Below are positions 41,400 through 49,266 of a stretch of 51,178 nt of DNA, piece by piece. Origin of the DNA: a virus. Positions within the stretch are counted from its first letter, which is position 1. The number at the start of each line of letters is the position of its first letter. The position numbers were made by a program, and so were the translations under genes. The stretch covers positions 1 through 51,178 of IMG/VR virus record IMGVR_UViG_3300033182_000624; one strand, given 5' to 3'. The notes beneath the pieces are model-generated. The model was not told the DNA's origin and made no database searches. It saw only the letters and a program-made list of their open reading frames with translations.

Positions 41400-42853
41400 T
41401 TATACTCCAATTTTGTAACTTGAAATGGAAATCCTTGCTCTTTATAAAAGGCTTTTCTTTTAGTCAAGTGTCGTTTGCTGTACTTCAAATTACTTGTTAT
41501 ATCAACAACATTAACATAATCCTTGTCCTGTGCTTTACGAATACCTCTACCGATACTCTGTATCACACGAACAAAACTTTTACCAGGTTCCAACAGCACC
41601 AAATTAAATATTCTCGGTATGTTGATACCAACTGCCGCCACACCGTATGTTGCAACAATGACTTTGTTATCCATTTCTGAAACTTCTTCGTATTCTTTTT
41701 GCCTATCTTTTGTTTTCATAGAACCGCTCACAAATACCCAGTCGTCGTTTCTATCTGCCAACATTTCACCTGTAGCGATTCTATCAATTAATACTAATGT
41801 GTTGCCTGTAGTAGAAAGACCGTTTATAATTTCGCTTATATGATCTATTCTTTTAGGGTCTGTTACTAGCCACTTTAATTCCTGTGCATAACTGCTAAAT
41901 CCTAATGCACCATCTTGTAACTGCAATACACTAATATCTAAGTCAGCCAGTACACCCATATCTTGCAATTCTTTACTGCTAAGATTACCAACTACCGGAC
42001 CTAAACAACAAGTACATGCAACTGCTTCGTGTTCGTCTTTGGGCACTGTACCAGTTAGTCCCCAACGTATAGGAACATTAGCAAATGGGCCACTTAAAAG
42101 ATTTCTTAGAACATCTGCTTTTGCTTTGTGTACTTCATCAACCATTATACAAACAACATTGTCTAAAAACACATCTAAGTCAATTGATGCTTCATTAGCC
42201 TTTGTTTTCTTTTCTAACACTGCTAAACTTTGCCATGTACAAATAGTATGTGTCTTATCGTATTCTTTTCTGTCGCCATATAATACACCTACATCGAGAC
42301 CTAAATTTTTATAATCTTTTTCTGTCTGCACTACTAAATCTTTATTAGGTACAATAACAATAGTCCTACCATATTGTTGTGCTTTATGACTCAGTACAGC
42401 AGTAACAAGAGTTTTTCCTGCTCCTGTTGCAACTTCTTGTAGGCATTGTGTGTTTTCTAAAAATTTATTAATTACATCGACTTGATAATCTCTTAGCAGT
42501 ATAGGTTCTCCTTCTGCAGGGTGCCCTTTAGGCCAAGCAATGTCTTCGTAATCTGTTTGCTCAACTTTAGAAAATTCAAATTGCCAACTCTGTCGCATGT
42601 CTTTTACATCGATACTATAGCCGGCTTCCTGAACTATAGGCAGTAGTTTGTCTAATAAATTAAGATATGTTCTACCACCTATATCGCAAAATCTTACACA
42701 ACCATCCCATCTGCCCAATTTGTAGGCAGGCATATGATATGCGTATGGTAAAAAGTATTTTGCTTCATCAGAAATTCGTCTTCTAGTTTTTACATCTAAA
42801 TCTAAAAACTTTACATTTACTTCGTCTCTGATTTCTAACGTTGTTTTAGGCAT
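41396..42853 (-). CDS. uvsW: UvsW-type superfamily 2 helicase
   Basis: A 485-residue SF2 helicase. Walker A EVATGAGKTLVTA, DExH box IMVDEVHKAKAD, motif III GLTGTVP, and motif VI VIQSIGRGIRKA, with an N-terminal DNA-binding domain (LRDYQVDVINKFLENTQCLQ Q-motif region). T4 UvsW branch-migrates recombination intermediates and unwinds R-loops, switching replication mode. Length is close to T4's 503. A sigma-70 promoter lies immediately upstream, with its -10 ending five bases before the ATG. Confidence 0.93.
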   Translation of the reverse strand: MPKTTLEIRDEVNVKFLDLDVKTRRRISDEAKYFLPYAYHMPAYKLGRWDGCVRFCDIGGRTYLNLLDKLLPIVQEAGYSIDVKDMRQSWQFEFSKVEQTDYEDIAWPKGHPAEGEPILLRDYQVDVINKFLENTQCLQEVATGAGKTLVTAVLSHKAQQYGRTIVIVPNKDLVVQTEKDYKNLGLDVGVLYGDRKEYDKTHTICTWQSLAVLEKKTKANEASIDLDVFLDNVVCIMVDEVHKAKADVLRNLLSGPFANVPIRWGLTGTVPKDEHEAVACTCCLGPVVGNLSSKELQDMGVLADLDISVLQLQDGALGFSSYAQELKWLVTDPKRIDHISEIINGLSTTGNTLVLIDRIATGEMLADRNDDWVFVSGSMKTKDRQKEYEEVSEMDNKVIVATYGVAAVGINIPRIFNLVLLEPGKSFVRVIQSIGRGIRKAQDKDYVNVVDITSNLKYSKRHLTKRKAFYKEQGFPFQVTKLEYK

Positions 42854-42858
42854 AGTTT

Positions 42859-42888
42859 ATTATACTACCATACATATTGAAAAGTCAA
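42859..42888 (-). promoter_or_regulatory. Sigma-70 promoter for uvsW
   Basis: -35 TTGACT (42883-42888), 18-bp spacer, -10 TATAAT (42859-42864). It overlaps the last codons of the TonB-receptor gene. The ATG is only five bases after the -10. Confidence 0.85.
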
Positions 42889-44505
42889 GTAATATTCTCG
42901 ACCTTTGTTGTTATAAAAAGGCAAAATTTCTACTTCTTGGTTTAACACATTCTCAACTTTTAAACTGAGAGTGTAGTTAGGCCATCTTTTGGTTAGGTAG
43001 AAATTTAGTTTTTCTAAATCTTCAAGTTCATCACCGTCATATGGGCCTGGTATTCTATCTCTATTAAATGTGTATTTTGCTCTAAATTCTGTGTTAGCAA
43101 ATTCAGTGGTGTATTGTATCATGCCCATGTACTTGGCTACTCTTGGTTGCTCTGTGTCGTTGTATCTAAACTGTACATCAACAGGCCCAAAACTTTGAGC
43201 ATACTTGGCACCTTGTGTGGTATATCCACCTGCGTTGTAATACACATTGTCTGTGTAATTGTAATCTATTGATTCATCAAAAATGTATTTAAAGAAACTA
43301 AGTACACCATATCCAAATTCATAACCTTTGCCCTTCTCAGGTGTTAGATCAGGATTTGCTGTTACCCAGCCATCACCGTATCGCTCATATAAGTTGGGTT
43401 TTCTAAAACTGGTACCAACACTGGCATAAAAAAATCCGCTTTCGAATCCAAAACGATAAGCATTCTGATTGTCGTTGCCTTGTCTAATACCTATGTTATA
43501 CTTGTTGCCTAACACTTCAGCATTAACACTCACAAAGCCAGCAAAGTTTTCTTCTGATATTGTGTTGTACTGTTCTCTGTTATAATCTAAACCGTATGTT
43601 ATATCAAGCAGTGTAGACAGTTGTGATTGGTTTATAAAGCGGAAGTAATCTCTGCTACTTTCATTTACATAAGTTGAAGCAGTATCAGTGAAATACTCTG
43701 CGTTGTTTTCACTTCTACCTAAGGTGAAGTTTTCGTTTTGTATGGTTATAACATATCTGTCGCCTATTTGCTCACAGTTGTTGCTCACTGAAAAGTCTGC
43801 GGCATAACAGTTGTCGTAATCATACTCATAGTCTGTGTATTTGCCTGTGACAGTAAAGTCGCCTATATCAAAGTTAAACTTACCGCTGACATTTTTATAA
43901 GCATCTTCTTCTGTGTTGTCGTTCCTAGCACTTTGTTGTTGTGTGTCAAACAGTGTAAACTGTAAATTGTCAGTTGGGGCAACACTCACATAAGTGTTAT
44001 CACTGCTGTATCTGCCCATAGCATGATGTTTGATAGTGTCGTCTATTAACACTGTACCAGCAATACTACCTGAACCATACAGCACACCGTTAGGACCTGT
44101 AATAACTTTTACAGTTTGTCCAGTGGCTATATCGTGCCCAAAATCATACCAACCGCTACCAGGCTCATTAGCAGGCACATCGTTAACAAAAACTGCGGTG
44201 TGAACCAATTGAGCACCCGACGGATTATATCCAACAAAGCCACCATAACCTCCTGCGTTATATGTGAAAGCAGGTATAATACTGCTTATGATTCGTGAAC
44301 TTGTGACCGGGTCCACTTTGATTGTTTCTTCCTGTTGTGCCACTACAACAATTTCTTCCACAAACTCGTCAACTGTATGACCATGCCATGTTACATTATG
44401 ATTGTCAGCATTGGCTTCACTTGCCCATAACATGAACAGCATGAATGCTACTACAAAGTAAAAGGGTGAAAAGTTTAGGTGGAAGTTTTTATCTAATTTA
44501 TTCAT
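42865..44505 (-). CDS. TonB-dependent outer-membrane receptor
   Basis: A 546-residue secreted protein. Signal peptide: FYFVVAFMLFMLWASEANA with cleavage probably after ANA (about residue 33). Residues 50-56 (EEIVVVA) fit a TonB box. Plug-domain motifs follow (VHTAVFVNDVPANEPGSGWY; KVITGPNGVLYGSGSIAGTV). The rest alternates Tyr/Asn-rich strands of a beta barrel, ending in a C-terminal aromatic strand (YYLTFQYVW). It is shorter than most receptors (650-800), but plug and barrel ends are present. It follows a consensus sigma-70 promoter and CTGGAG. Phage role could be nutrient uptake or blocking superinfection. Confidence 0.9.
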   Translation of the reverse strand: MNKLDKNFHLNFSPFYFVVAFMLFMLWASEANADNHNVTWHGHTVDEFVEEIVVVAQQEETIKVDPVTSSRIISSIIPAFTYNAGGYGGFVGYNPSGAQLVHTAVFVNDVPANEPGSGWYDFGHDIATGQTVKVITGPNGVLYGSGSIAGTVLIDDTIKHHAMGRYSSDNTYVSVAPTDNLQFTLFDTQQQSARNDNTEEDAYKNVSGKFNFDIGDFTVTGKYTDYEYDYDNCYAADFSVSNNCEQIGDRYVITIQNENFTLGRSENNAEYFTDTASTYVNESSRDYFRFINQSQLSTLLDITYGLDYNREQYNTISEENFAGFVSVNAEVLGNKYNIGIRQGNDNQNAYRFGFESGFFYASVGTSFRKPNLYERYGDGWVTANPDLTPEKGKGYEFGYGVLSFFKYIFDESIDYNYTDNVYYNAGGYTTQGAKYAQSFGPVDVQFRYNDTEQPRVAKYMGMIQYTTEFANTEFRAKYTFNRDRIPGPYDGDELEDLEKLNFYLTKRWPNYTLSLKVENVLNQEVEILPFYNNKGREYYLTFQYVW

Positions 44506-44542
44506 AATTCTCCAGGTTAAAATAGTTAAAATATAAAACTTA

Positions 44543-44570
44543 ATTATACACGATTACTGTGAAATGTCAA
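44543..44570 (-). promoter_or_regulatory. Consensus sigma-70 promoter for the TonB receptor
   Basis: -35 TTGACA (44565-44570), 16-bp spacer, -10 TATAAT (44543-44548); both hexamers perfect. Leader of about 30 bases with CTGGAG. Confidence 0.9.
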
Positions 44571-44599
44571 GTATTTTCTTAAGAATAAAGTATAAAAGA

Positions 44600-44624
44600 G
44601 AAGCCCCCGAGAACCGGGGGCTTC
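44600..44624 (-). terminator. Terminator after the AAA+ ATPase gene
   Basis: Perfect 10-bp GC-rich stem (44600-44609/44615-44624); the minus strand continues TCTCTTTTATAC. Confidence 0.85.
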
Positions 44625-44626
44625 AA

Positions 44627-44727
44627 AGTGTTCGATTGTGGGAGGACTAGTTATCGAACACTAGGGGGGAACCCATAATAATATTTATTATTGGGTCCAT
44701 GCAAGGATCACTGAAAAGTGACCCTTG
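44627..44727 (-). ncRNA. Structured 3' region with further hairpins
   Basis: Between the ATPase stop and the terminator lie a perfect 10-bp inverted repeat (44627-44636 with 44653-44662), a CCCAATAATA-type hairpin with a bulge (44671-44696), and a hairpin over the gene end (44702-44727). This could be a 3' UTR or a small stable RNA processed from the transcript. Its status as a separate RNA is inference. Confidence 0.4.
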
Positions 44728-45742
44728 TCATACAAGTTGACTCAGCAAGTTCTTTCCAAGTCTTAGGGCTCATCTGACGCAAGTCAGCAATCTTAAGAAC
44801 CATACGCAATGATATCTCACGGAGCCTATTAGCCTTCAATACCATAAAGTCAACAATTTCTTTGTTACCTTCTTCACCAAAGTTATACTCGTTCAACATA
44901 CCGTCTCGCACAATTTGGTTGATTCGAAGGAACCTATCACTAACACTGTCCATCTCAAGGTCAATATAGTGACACCTTGACATAAGTGCTTCTAAGTGAT
45001 CTTTGATCTTTTTGCTCTTAACACCTTCAAAGTTCACATTGGTAATAAAGATACAGCCACCTTTGAATTCGAACCTATCAGGAATACCTTCCCTACGCAA
45101 TGCGTTGGATTCTGACTTCCAAGAAATATATCGCTTCTTACCTGAGTCCAAAACAGCCTTGAGCATGTTCAGACATACTTCATCAAACAAGATGCTGTCA
45201 CAGTCATCAAACACTAGGATGTCACCTGGGTTTGAGTTGTTAAAAAGAGTTTGATACAAACCAATCGGTGTCATAGAACCTTTTACAACTTCGGTCCTAG
45301 GTGGCTTACCAGCCAGTTTAGTCATTGCATCATATTCATCAAGAATAGTTTCGACGCCAAATGACTTACCAACACCCGGAGGGCCTGACACAATCAAACC
45401 ACGGACTACACCGTTAGCAACTGCATCAGTCATTTGATCTAGAATTTCGAAGCGACCTTTGATTCTATCCATTGCTTGCTCTGGAGTTTCTGCTTTTTTC
45501 TCTTCTTGCTGAGCAACTGGATTAGACACTTTAAATTCCTCTTTGTTAGATGGTTCAACATCTGCTGGTGTTTTAAGCAACACACGAATTTTGGTAGCCT
45601 GAGGACCCATAACAGCACTGCCATCAACAGTAATGAACGGTCCTTTTTTGCCAAATGAAATTGGCTTTACTACCGGAAAAACCGTATCTTTGATAGGGGC
45701 GTTACGGTAAGTACCCTTTTTGATTTTAACAAAGTTTGTCAT
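44708..45742 (-). CDS. AAA+ ATPase
   Basis: About 344 residues. Walker A LIVSGPPGVGKSFGVE, Walker B DILVFDDCDSIL, sensor-1 CIFITNVNF and an arginine-containing stretch SRCHYIDLEMDSVSDRFLRI. A C-terminal helical lid ends LRQMSPKTWKELAESTC. It is a stand-alone AAA+ protein conserved in T4-like marine phages; a clamp-loader or MoxR-like chaperone function is possible. The start at 45742 (MTNFVKIKKG) follows GGGAGG; the longer frame lacks that. It has its own sigma-70 promoter, so early expression. Confidence 0.82.
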   Translation of the reverse strand: MTNFVKIKKGTYRNAPIKDTVFPVVKPISFGKKGPFITVDGSAVMGPQATKIRVLLKTPADVEPSNKEEFKVSNPVAQQEEKKAETPEQAMDRIKGRFEILDQMTDAVANGVVRGLIVSGPPGVGKSFGVETILDEYDAMTKLAGKPPRTEVVKGSMTPIGLYQTLFNNSNPGDILVFDDCDSILFDEVCLNMLKAVLDSGKKRYISWKSESNALRREGIPDRFEFKGGCIFITNVNFEGVKSKKIKDHLEALMSRCHYIDLEMDSVSDRFLRINQIVRDGMLNEYNFGEEGNKEIVDFMVLKANRLREISLRMVLKIADLRQMSPKTWKELAESTCMTRVTFQ

Positions 45743-45777
45743 TTTAGCCTCCCACAGCATTAATTAACAATATAACT

Positions 45778-45805
45778 ATTATAGCAAATATTAAGGATTT
45801 GTCAA
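45778..45805 (-). promoter_or_regulatory. Consensus sigma-70 promoter for the AAA+ ATPase
   Basis: -35 TTGACA (45800-45805), 16-bp spacer, -10 TATAAT (45778-45783). Confidence 0.88.
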
Positions 45806-45957
45806 CCGAAAATTGTGGTAAAAACCGCAAAAATCACAAAATATCCTAACAATTTACCTAAGAAAGTATCAAGATCACCACTGAAAATACCAATAATTTG
45901 CCCAGCAAACCACCAAAACATGATGCCTATTGCTGTTAAAATTAGTAATGTAAACAT
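45802..45957 (-). CDS. Small membrane protein (51 aa)
   Basis: Begins MFTLLILTAIGIMFWWFAGQ, has two hydrophobic segments (residues 1-24 and about 36-51) separated by GDLDTFLGKLL. TAAGGAG precedes the ATG at good spacing. Driven by its own consensus sigma-70 promoter (45983-46010). Its stop overlaps the ATPase promoter -35. The early small membrane protein class in phages often modifies the host envelope, but no family is recognised. Confidence 0.7.
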   Translation of the reverse strand: MFTLLILTAIGIMFWWFAGQIIGIFSGDLDTFLGKLLGYFVIFAVFTTIFG

Positions 45958-45982
45958 GGTTTTCTCCTTACCTTATGCATAT

Positions 45983-46010
45983 ATTATAGCAAAAGATAAG
46001 AATTTGTCAA
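45983..46010 (-). promoter_or_regulatory. Consensus sigma-70 promoter for 51-aa membrane protein
   Basis: -35 TTGACA (46005-46010), 16-bp spacer, -10 TATAAT (45983-45988). Nearly identical to the ATPase promoter at 45778-45805. Confidence 0.88.
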
Positions 46011-46147
46011 CCAGAAATCGTGGATTTTTTTTGGGCTTCTTGTTGTTTTTTGTGGACTTTTGCAATGATTCTATCTGCTCGCCACAGTATGTATTTGATT
46101 CGTAAAGATCTAAACCAAGCAGTAATTTTGTTCCATGGCTTTTCCAT
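46007..46147 (-). CDS. Small basic protein (46 aa)
   Basis: Starts at ATG 46147 (MEKPWNKITAWFRSLRIKYI) after GGGAG, overlapping the Smr gene stop (TAATG). An amphipathic, Trp/Arg/Lys-rich helix, ending KKQQEAQKKSTISG. Could bind membranes or nucleic acid. Its 3' end overlaps the promoter of the next gene. No family. Confidence 0.58.
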   Translation of the reverse strand: MEKPWNKITAWFRSLRIKYILWRADRIIAKVHKKQQEAQKKSTISG

Positions 46148-46359
46148 TATATCTCCCGAATAACAATTATACCGTATTGATCCATTGCAACTGTTTTGCA
46201 ACTTATTCTATTTATTACATCATATGCTAAATCAATCATTTTTTGACTATTTCCACAGATAATGGTCAGCGGTATGCTGTCTTGATTCATCAATATGAAG
46301 TTTTCTACTAAATGATCAACTTCGTGATGTCTTATACCATGGAGATCTAATGAAGTCAT
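46147..46359 (-). CDS. Smr-domain-like small protein
   Basis: A 70-residue protein beginning MTSLDLHGIRHHEVDHLVEN. The LDLHG motif followed by a helix and PLTIICGNSQKMIDLAYDV matches the Smr (small MutS-related) domain, which in other proteins nicks or cleaves nucleic acid, though the usual G-x-G-x-G-x-L stretch is incomplete (CGNSQKM). It overlaps the glycosyltransferase-like gene by 44 bases and has no clear ribosome site. Confidence 0.65.
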   Translation of the reverse strand: MTSLDLHGIRHHEVDHLVENFILMNQDSIPLTIICGNSQKMIDLAYDVINRISCKTVAMDQYGIIVIREI

Positions 46360-47458
46360 GATTCAATAATAAGTTTCTGTTGTGTTCTAGTATTGGCATC
46401 ATATCCCAATACATTTCGTGTAATTCTTCTAACGATTTGTTGTTAAGTTTTTTAACTTCACTAACAATCATTTGTGTTCTACGTTCTCCGTTTGGTTCAT
46501 TATCGTAATCCTCATTCCAATAATTACTAAACGTTTTGAAACCTAACTGTTTTAAATAGTCTAATGTTCCTGTTGAGCATTGAACCAGTTGAGGATGCCA
46601 ATATAATATAGGTCTAAATATTTTTTCTGTGAGAAACATTTCTTCGTGGAACTCTTTCATATATTCGTTTATATGATCGTCTCTGTGATAGTTTGCTAGA
46701 GTATAACATTCACTACTTTCAGTTGTCACAGTAAAATATGTGTCATCGTATATGTATGAAAAATTTCCTGTTTTATTCCAATCAGTATTATGCATATCTT
46801 TTTCAAAAATTTTACTGTATACTGCTTCCCAGTCCCCTACTAAATCAAACTGTATAGGACACATGTCTTTTAATTCTTGTGGTGCATCAACATGACGACT
46901 AAGATTTTTAAACCAATGGAAACTAATTAGATTATTTTCTAAATCTAAAACGTTTTGATTATACATTTCTTTTAGAAACAGTATTCTGTGTTCTAACATA
47001 TTTGCATTTAGACAATTAAATTTTTTAGAGCGTAAATTTTTATTAATTTTGTTCGGAATGTATAATACTTCGTTTTCTCTATAGTATCTACCTTGATACA
47101 ATGTTAAACCAAAAGAAAAGAATTGTAGATTTATTTTGTCTTGCTCTGGCACGTGAATAGAGTGCCATTTGTTATATACAGTATCTAATTTTGCATTAGT
47201 GCCAGTATAAGTAATATTTTTTAATGGTATATTCAGAGAATTTGCAAAATCATGTATAGCATGCATAAACCATTTACCATTTATGAACCACATGGTTCCT
47301 TCAGAGGTATACTTAAATTCAATGTATACATCTTGAGATTTTACATTGTTGTTTTTTATATGTGTTACAATATCTGTTGTGTTAGTTTTAGTGAAATCTT
47401 GGAAATGATCCCAACTTCTATCTTCTACTTCGTCGATATCTATAATGTAATTTTTCAT
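46316..47458 (-). CDS. Glycosyltransferase-like protein
   Basis: A 380-residue protein. The C-terminal third has FLTEKIFRPILYWHPQLVQC followed by LKQLGFKTFSNYWNEDYDNE, a motif pattern (E-K-x-[FW]-[KR]-P-I ... G-F-K-T-F ... D-x-x-Y-D) found in many cyanophage proteins and similar to GT10/exostosin-type sugar-nucleotide binding regions. Its N-terminal half has no recognised motif. Cytoplasmic (no signal peptide). The sugar and acceptor are unknown. It begins right after the 153-residue gene. Confidence 0.62.
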   Translation of the reverse strand: MKNYIIDIDEVEDRSWDHFQDFTKTNTTDIVTHIKNNNVKSQDVYIEFKYTSEGTMWFINGKWFMHAIHDFANSLNIPLKNITYTGTNAKLDTVYNKWHSIHVPEQDKINLQFFSFGLTLYQGRYYRENEVLYIPNKINKNLRSKKFNCLNANMLEHRILFLKEMYNQNVLDLENNLISFHWFKNLSRHVDAPQELKDMCPIQFDLVGDWEAVYSKIFEKDMHNTDWNKTGNFSYIYDDTYFTVTTESSECYTLANYHRDDHINEYMKEFHEEMFLTEKIFRPILYWHPQLVQCSTGTLDYLKQLGFKTFSNYWNEDYDNEPNGERRTQMIVSEVKKLNNKSLEELHEMYWDMMPILEHNRNLLLNHDFIRSPWYKTSRS

Positions 47459-47919
47459 TAGTCTATTACAATGTCTTCCATGCCAGCAGTTCTTAATCTA
47501 GTAATATGTCCTATCTGCCATTGTTTGGTATCTAATCCTTTCATTATACCTAAAAATTGATTTCGTAATAGTGCAAATTGATTTGCTAAATGTGTTAATG
47601 TAATAACACTATCTTCACTGTCAACAAACTTTTCAGCATCTCTACTGCTGAGTTGTCTGTTGTAAGATTCTAAATATTTCCTAAATGTCTTACTGCGTTC
47701 TTTACGCAATTCGATATTTATATGTTCTAGAATTGCTTCAATTTCTTGAAGTTGATTAAAACGGTGTTCAGTGATGCCGGGTAAGGCAGAACTGGATTTC
47801 TCCAGACTGCCTTTTATTTTAACTTCATACTTAGCACTTTGTATTTCTGACTCGAAGTAATCTATAGCACCTATAATATTACCCAAATCTTCTACTACTT
47901 TATTATACCAAGTACTCAT
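47458..47919 (-). CDS. Hypothetical helical protein near uvsX
   Basis: A 153-residue, almost wholly alpha-helical protein beginning MSTWYNKVVEDLGNIIGAID, with charged heptad-like stretches (LEHINIELRKERSKTFRKYL) and a C-terminal GIMKGLDTKQWQIGHITRL. Size, helicity and position two genes from uvsX suggest a UvsY-like mediator or recombination partner, but T4 UvsY sequence similarity is not evident. The function is therefore unassigned. Confidence 0.6.
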   Translation of the reverse strand: MSTWYNKVVEDLGNIIGAIDYFESEIQSAKYEVKIKGSLEKSSSALPGITEHRFNQLQEIEAILEHINIELRKERSKTFRKYLESYNRQLSSRDAEKFVDSEDSVITLTHLANQFALLRNQFLGIMKGLDTKQWQIGHITRLRTAGMEDIVID

Positions 47920-47922
47920 TTA

Positions 47923-48159
47923 TTAATCCCAGTATTCATCTTCTTCGTCATCTTCCTCGTAACCGAGATCTAAATGACTCATCAATGCCGCTTTTATAAC
48001 ACTATCAAAAGAGTTAAGTTCCGATTCAATTTCATCGAGACCGACAGTGTTGTCAAATACTCTTACTAATTCCTCAGCAATATGTATTTTATCTTTTTTT
48101 GGAACATAGGCTTTCACCTTATCCCAAACTTCATAAAGAAGTTCAATTTCAGGACTCAT
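47923..48159 (-). CDS. Small acidic protein (78 aa)
   Basis: Start taken at ATG 48159 (MSPEIELLYEVWDKVKAYVP) because earlier in-frame codons lie within uvsX. Helical with a very acidic tail (GYEEDDEEDEYWD), like some single-strand-binding protein tails. It overlaps the uvsX end by 11 bases. Unknown function; likely co-translated with uvsX. Confidence 0.6.
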   Translation of the reverse strand: MSPEIELLYEVWDKVKAYVPKKDKIHIAEELVRVFDNTVGLDEIESELNSFDSVIKAALMSHLDLGYEEDDEEDEYWD

Positions 48160-49255
48160 CAATGTACTCCTCTGGTTCTGGATTAAAGTCTTCAGGTTCT
48201 GGGTCATCAATAATGTCGTTTTGTGCGACAGGATTTTGGCCCCATTCATCGATAATTACCTGAAGTTTATCTCCAGTCCAGCCTTTTCTGAACTCTTTGA
48301 TTTCTTCACCAGTTACAGGAGATGTATAAGAAAGTTTGTTGCCAACTTTTTCTACAATACCTTTTGATTCAAGCATTTCCAATAGGCCACTATACGGATC
48401 CATGCCTGTCTCATAAGGAATCTTAATTTGTACACCTTCAAACGGTTTTGCATAACGTGATTTCATCACTTTACAAGCCGCTCTAATACCCTGTACTGTG
48501 GATGTTTTGTTGCCATCTTCATCTTCTTTTAGTTTTAGTTTTTTCATTGCTACAACAATTGAAGATGCATAGATAAAGCCTTGACCACCTGAGATCTTAT
48601 CATCTGGGTCAAACATGTCTTGTGATGCATAAGTATGATTAGTTGCAATCAGTGCAATCGGAAAAGGAGCGATCTGATTTACTGTATTTCTAACTAATGC
48701 GGTTAAAGCCTTAGGCTTTCTACCCATATCACCTTTCATGTCACCTTTTTGGAACTGATCTACATCAGTGGGTGTTAGCAACATGCCTAAACTATCAACA
48801 ACAAATACTAACTTAGGCATTTCTTCGTATGGAAGATCGCTGTAGTTTGCTTTGTAGTCTTTCATGAACTCTGAGATTGCTTTTGCAACATCGTCGATCA
48901 TTGAAACACTAATTTTTAATAGTTTTTCTGGACTTGTATCAACATCAAGTGCTTGGAGCCATTCTTCGTCAAGTGCGTTTTCTGAGTCGAACAATACTAC
49001 TTGACAGCCCATTTCTTGTGCTGACTTTACAAGGTTACCTGAACATATAAACGATTTACCAGAGCCGGATTCACCTGCAAAAACACTAACTTTACCTAAA
49101 GGAATTCCTTTGTTAAAATCGCTACTAATTAAGTAGTTTAGTGTGTAGTTGCCTGTGCTAATCCAATCTTGTGGATCGTGGAATCCTGCACTGATACCAC
49201 TAATAGATTTAGTGATGCCAGTACGGAACTTAGTTAAGTCAAATGGTTTCTGCAT
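48149..49255 (-). CDS. uvsX: UvsX/RecA recombinase
   Basis: A 368-residue strand-exchange protein. Walker A VFAGESGSGKSFICSG, Walker B KLVFVVDSLGMLL, and the L2/Gln region PIALIATNHTYASQD. The C-terminus is acidic (DDPEPEDFNPEPEEYIDES), as in other T4-like UvsX proteins. Together with gp32 it drives recombination-dependent replication. AGGAGAAG precedes the ATG, 11 bases after the gp32 stop. Confidence 0.94.
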   Translation of the reverse strand: MQKPFDLTKFRTGITKSISGISAGFHDPQDWISTGNYTLNYLISSDFNKGIPLGKVSVFAGESGSGKSFICSGNLVKSAQEMGCQVVLFDSENALDEEWLQALDVDTSPEKLLKISVSMIDDVAKAISEFMKDYKANYSDLPYEEMPKLVFVVDSLGMLLTPTDVDQFQKGDMKGDMGRKPKALTALVRNTVNQIAPFPIALIATNHTYASQDMFDPDDKISGGQGFIYASSIVVAMKKLKLKEDEDGNKTSTVQGIRAACKVMKSRYAKPFEGVQIKIPYETGMDPYSGLLEMLESKGIVEKVGNKLSYTSPVTGEEIKEFRKGWTGDKLQVIIDEWGQNPVAQNDIIDDPEPEDFNPEPEEYIDES

Positions 49256-49266
49256 GATTCTTCTCC

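Noticed and set aside
41201-41680. Plus-strand frame of 159 aa
   Set aside because: Antisense across the uvsW gene and its neighbour; no start signals.
45439-45654. Minus-strand frame of 71 aa within the AAA+ gene
   Set aside because: Overlaps the AAA+ coding frame in another phase with Lys/Leu-only composition.
47923-48249. Extended start for the acidic 78-residue gene (108 aa version)
   Set aside because: The extra 30 residues would be read out of frame inside the conserved uvsX C-terminus; the ATG at 48159 with an 11-base overlap is more natural.
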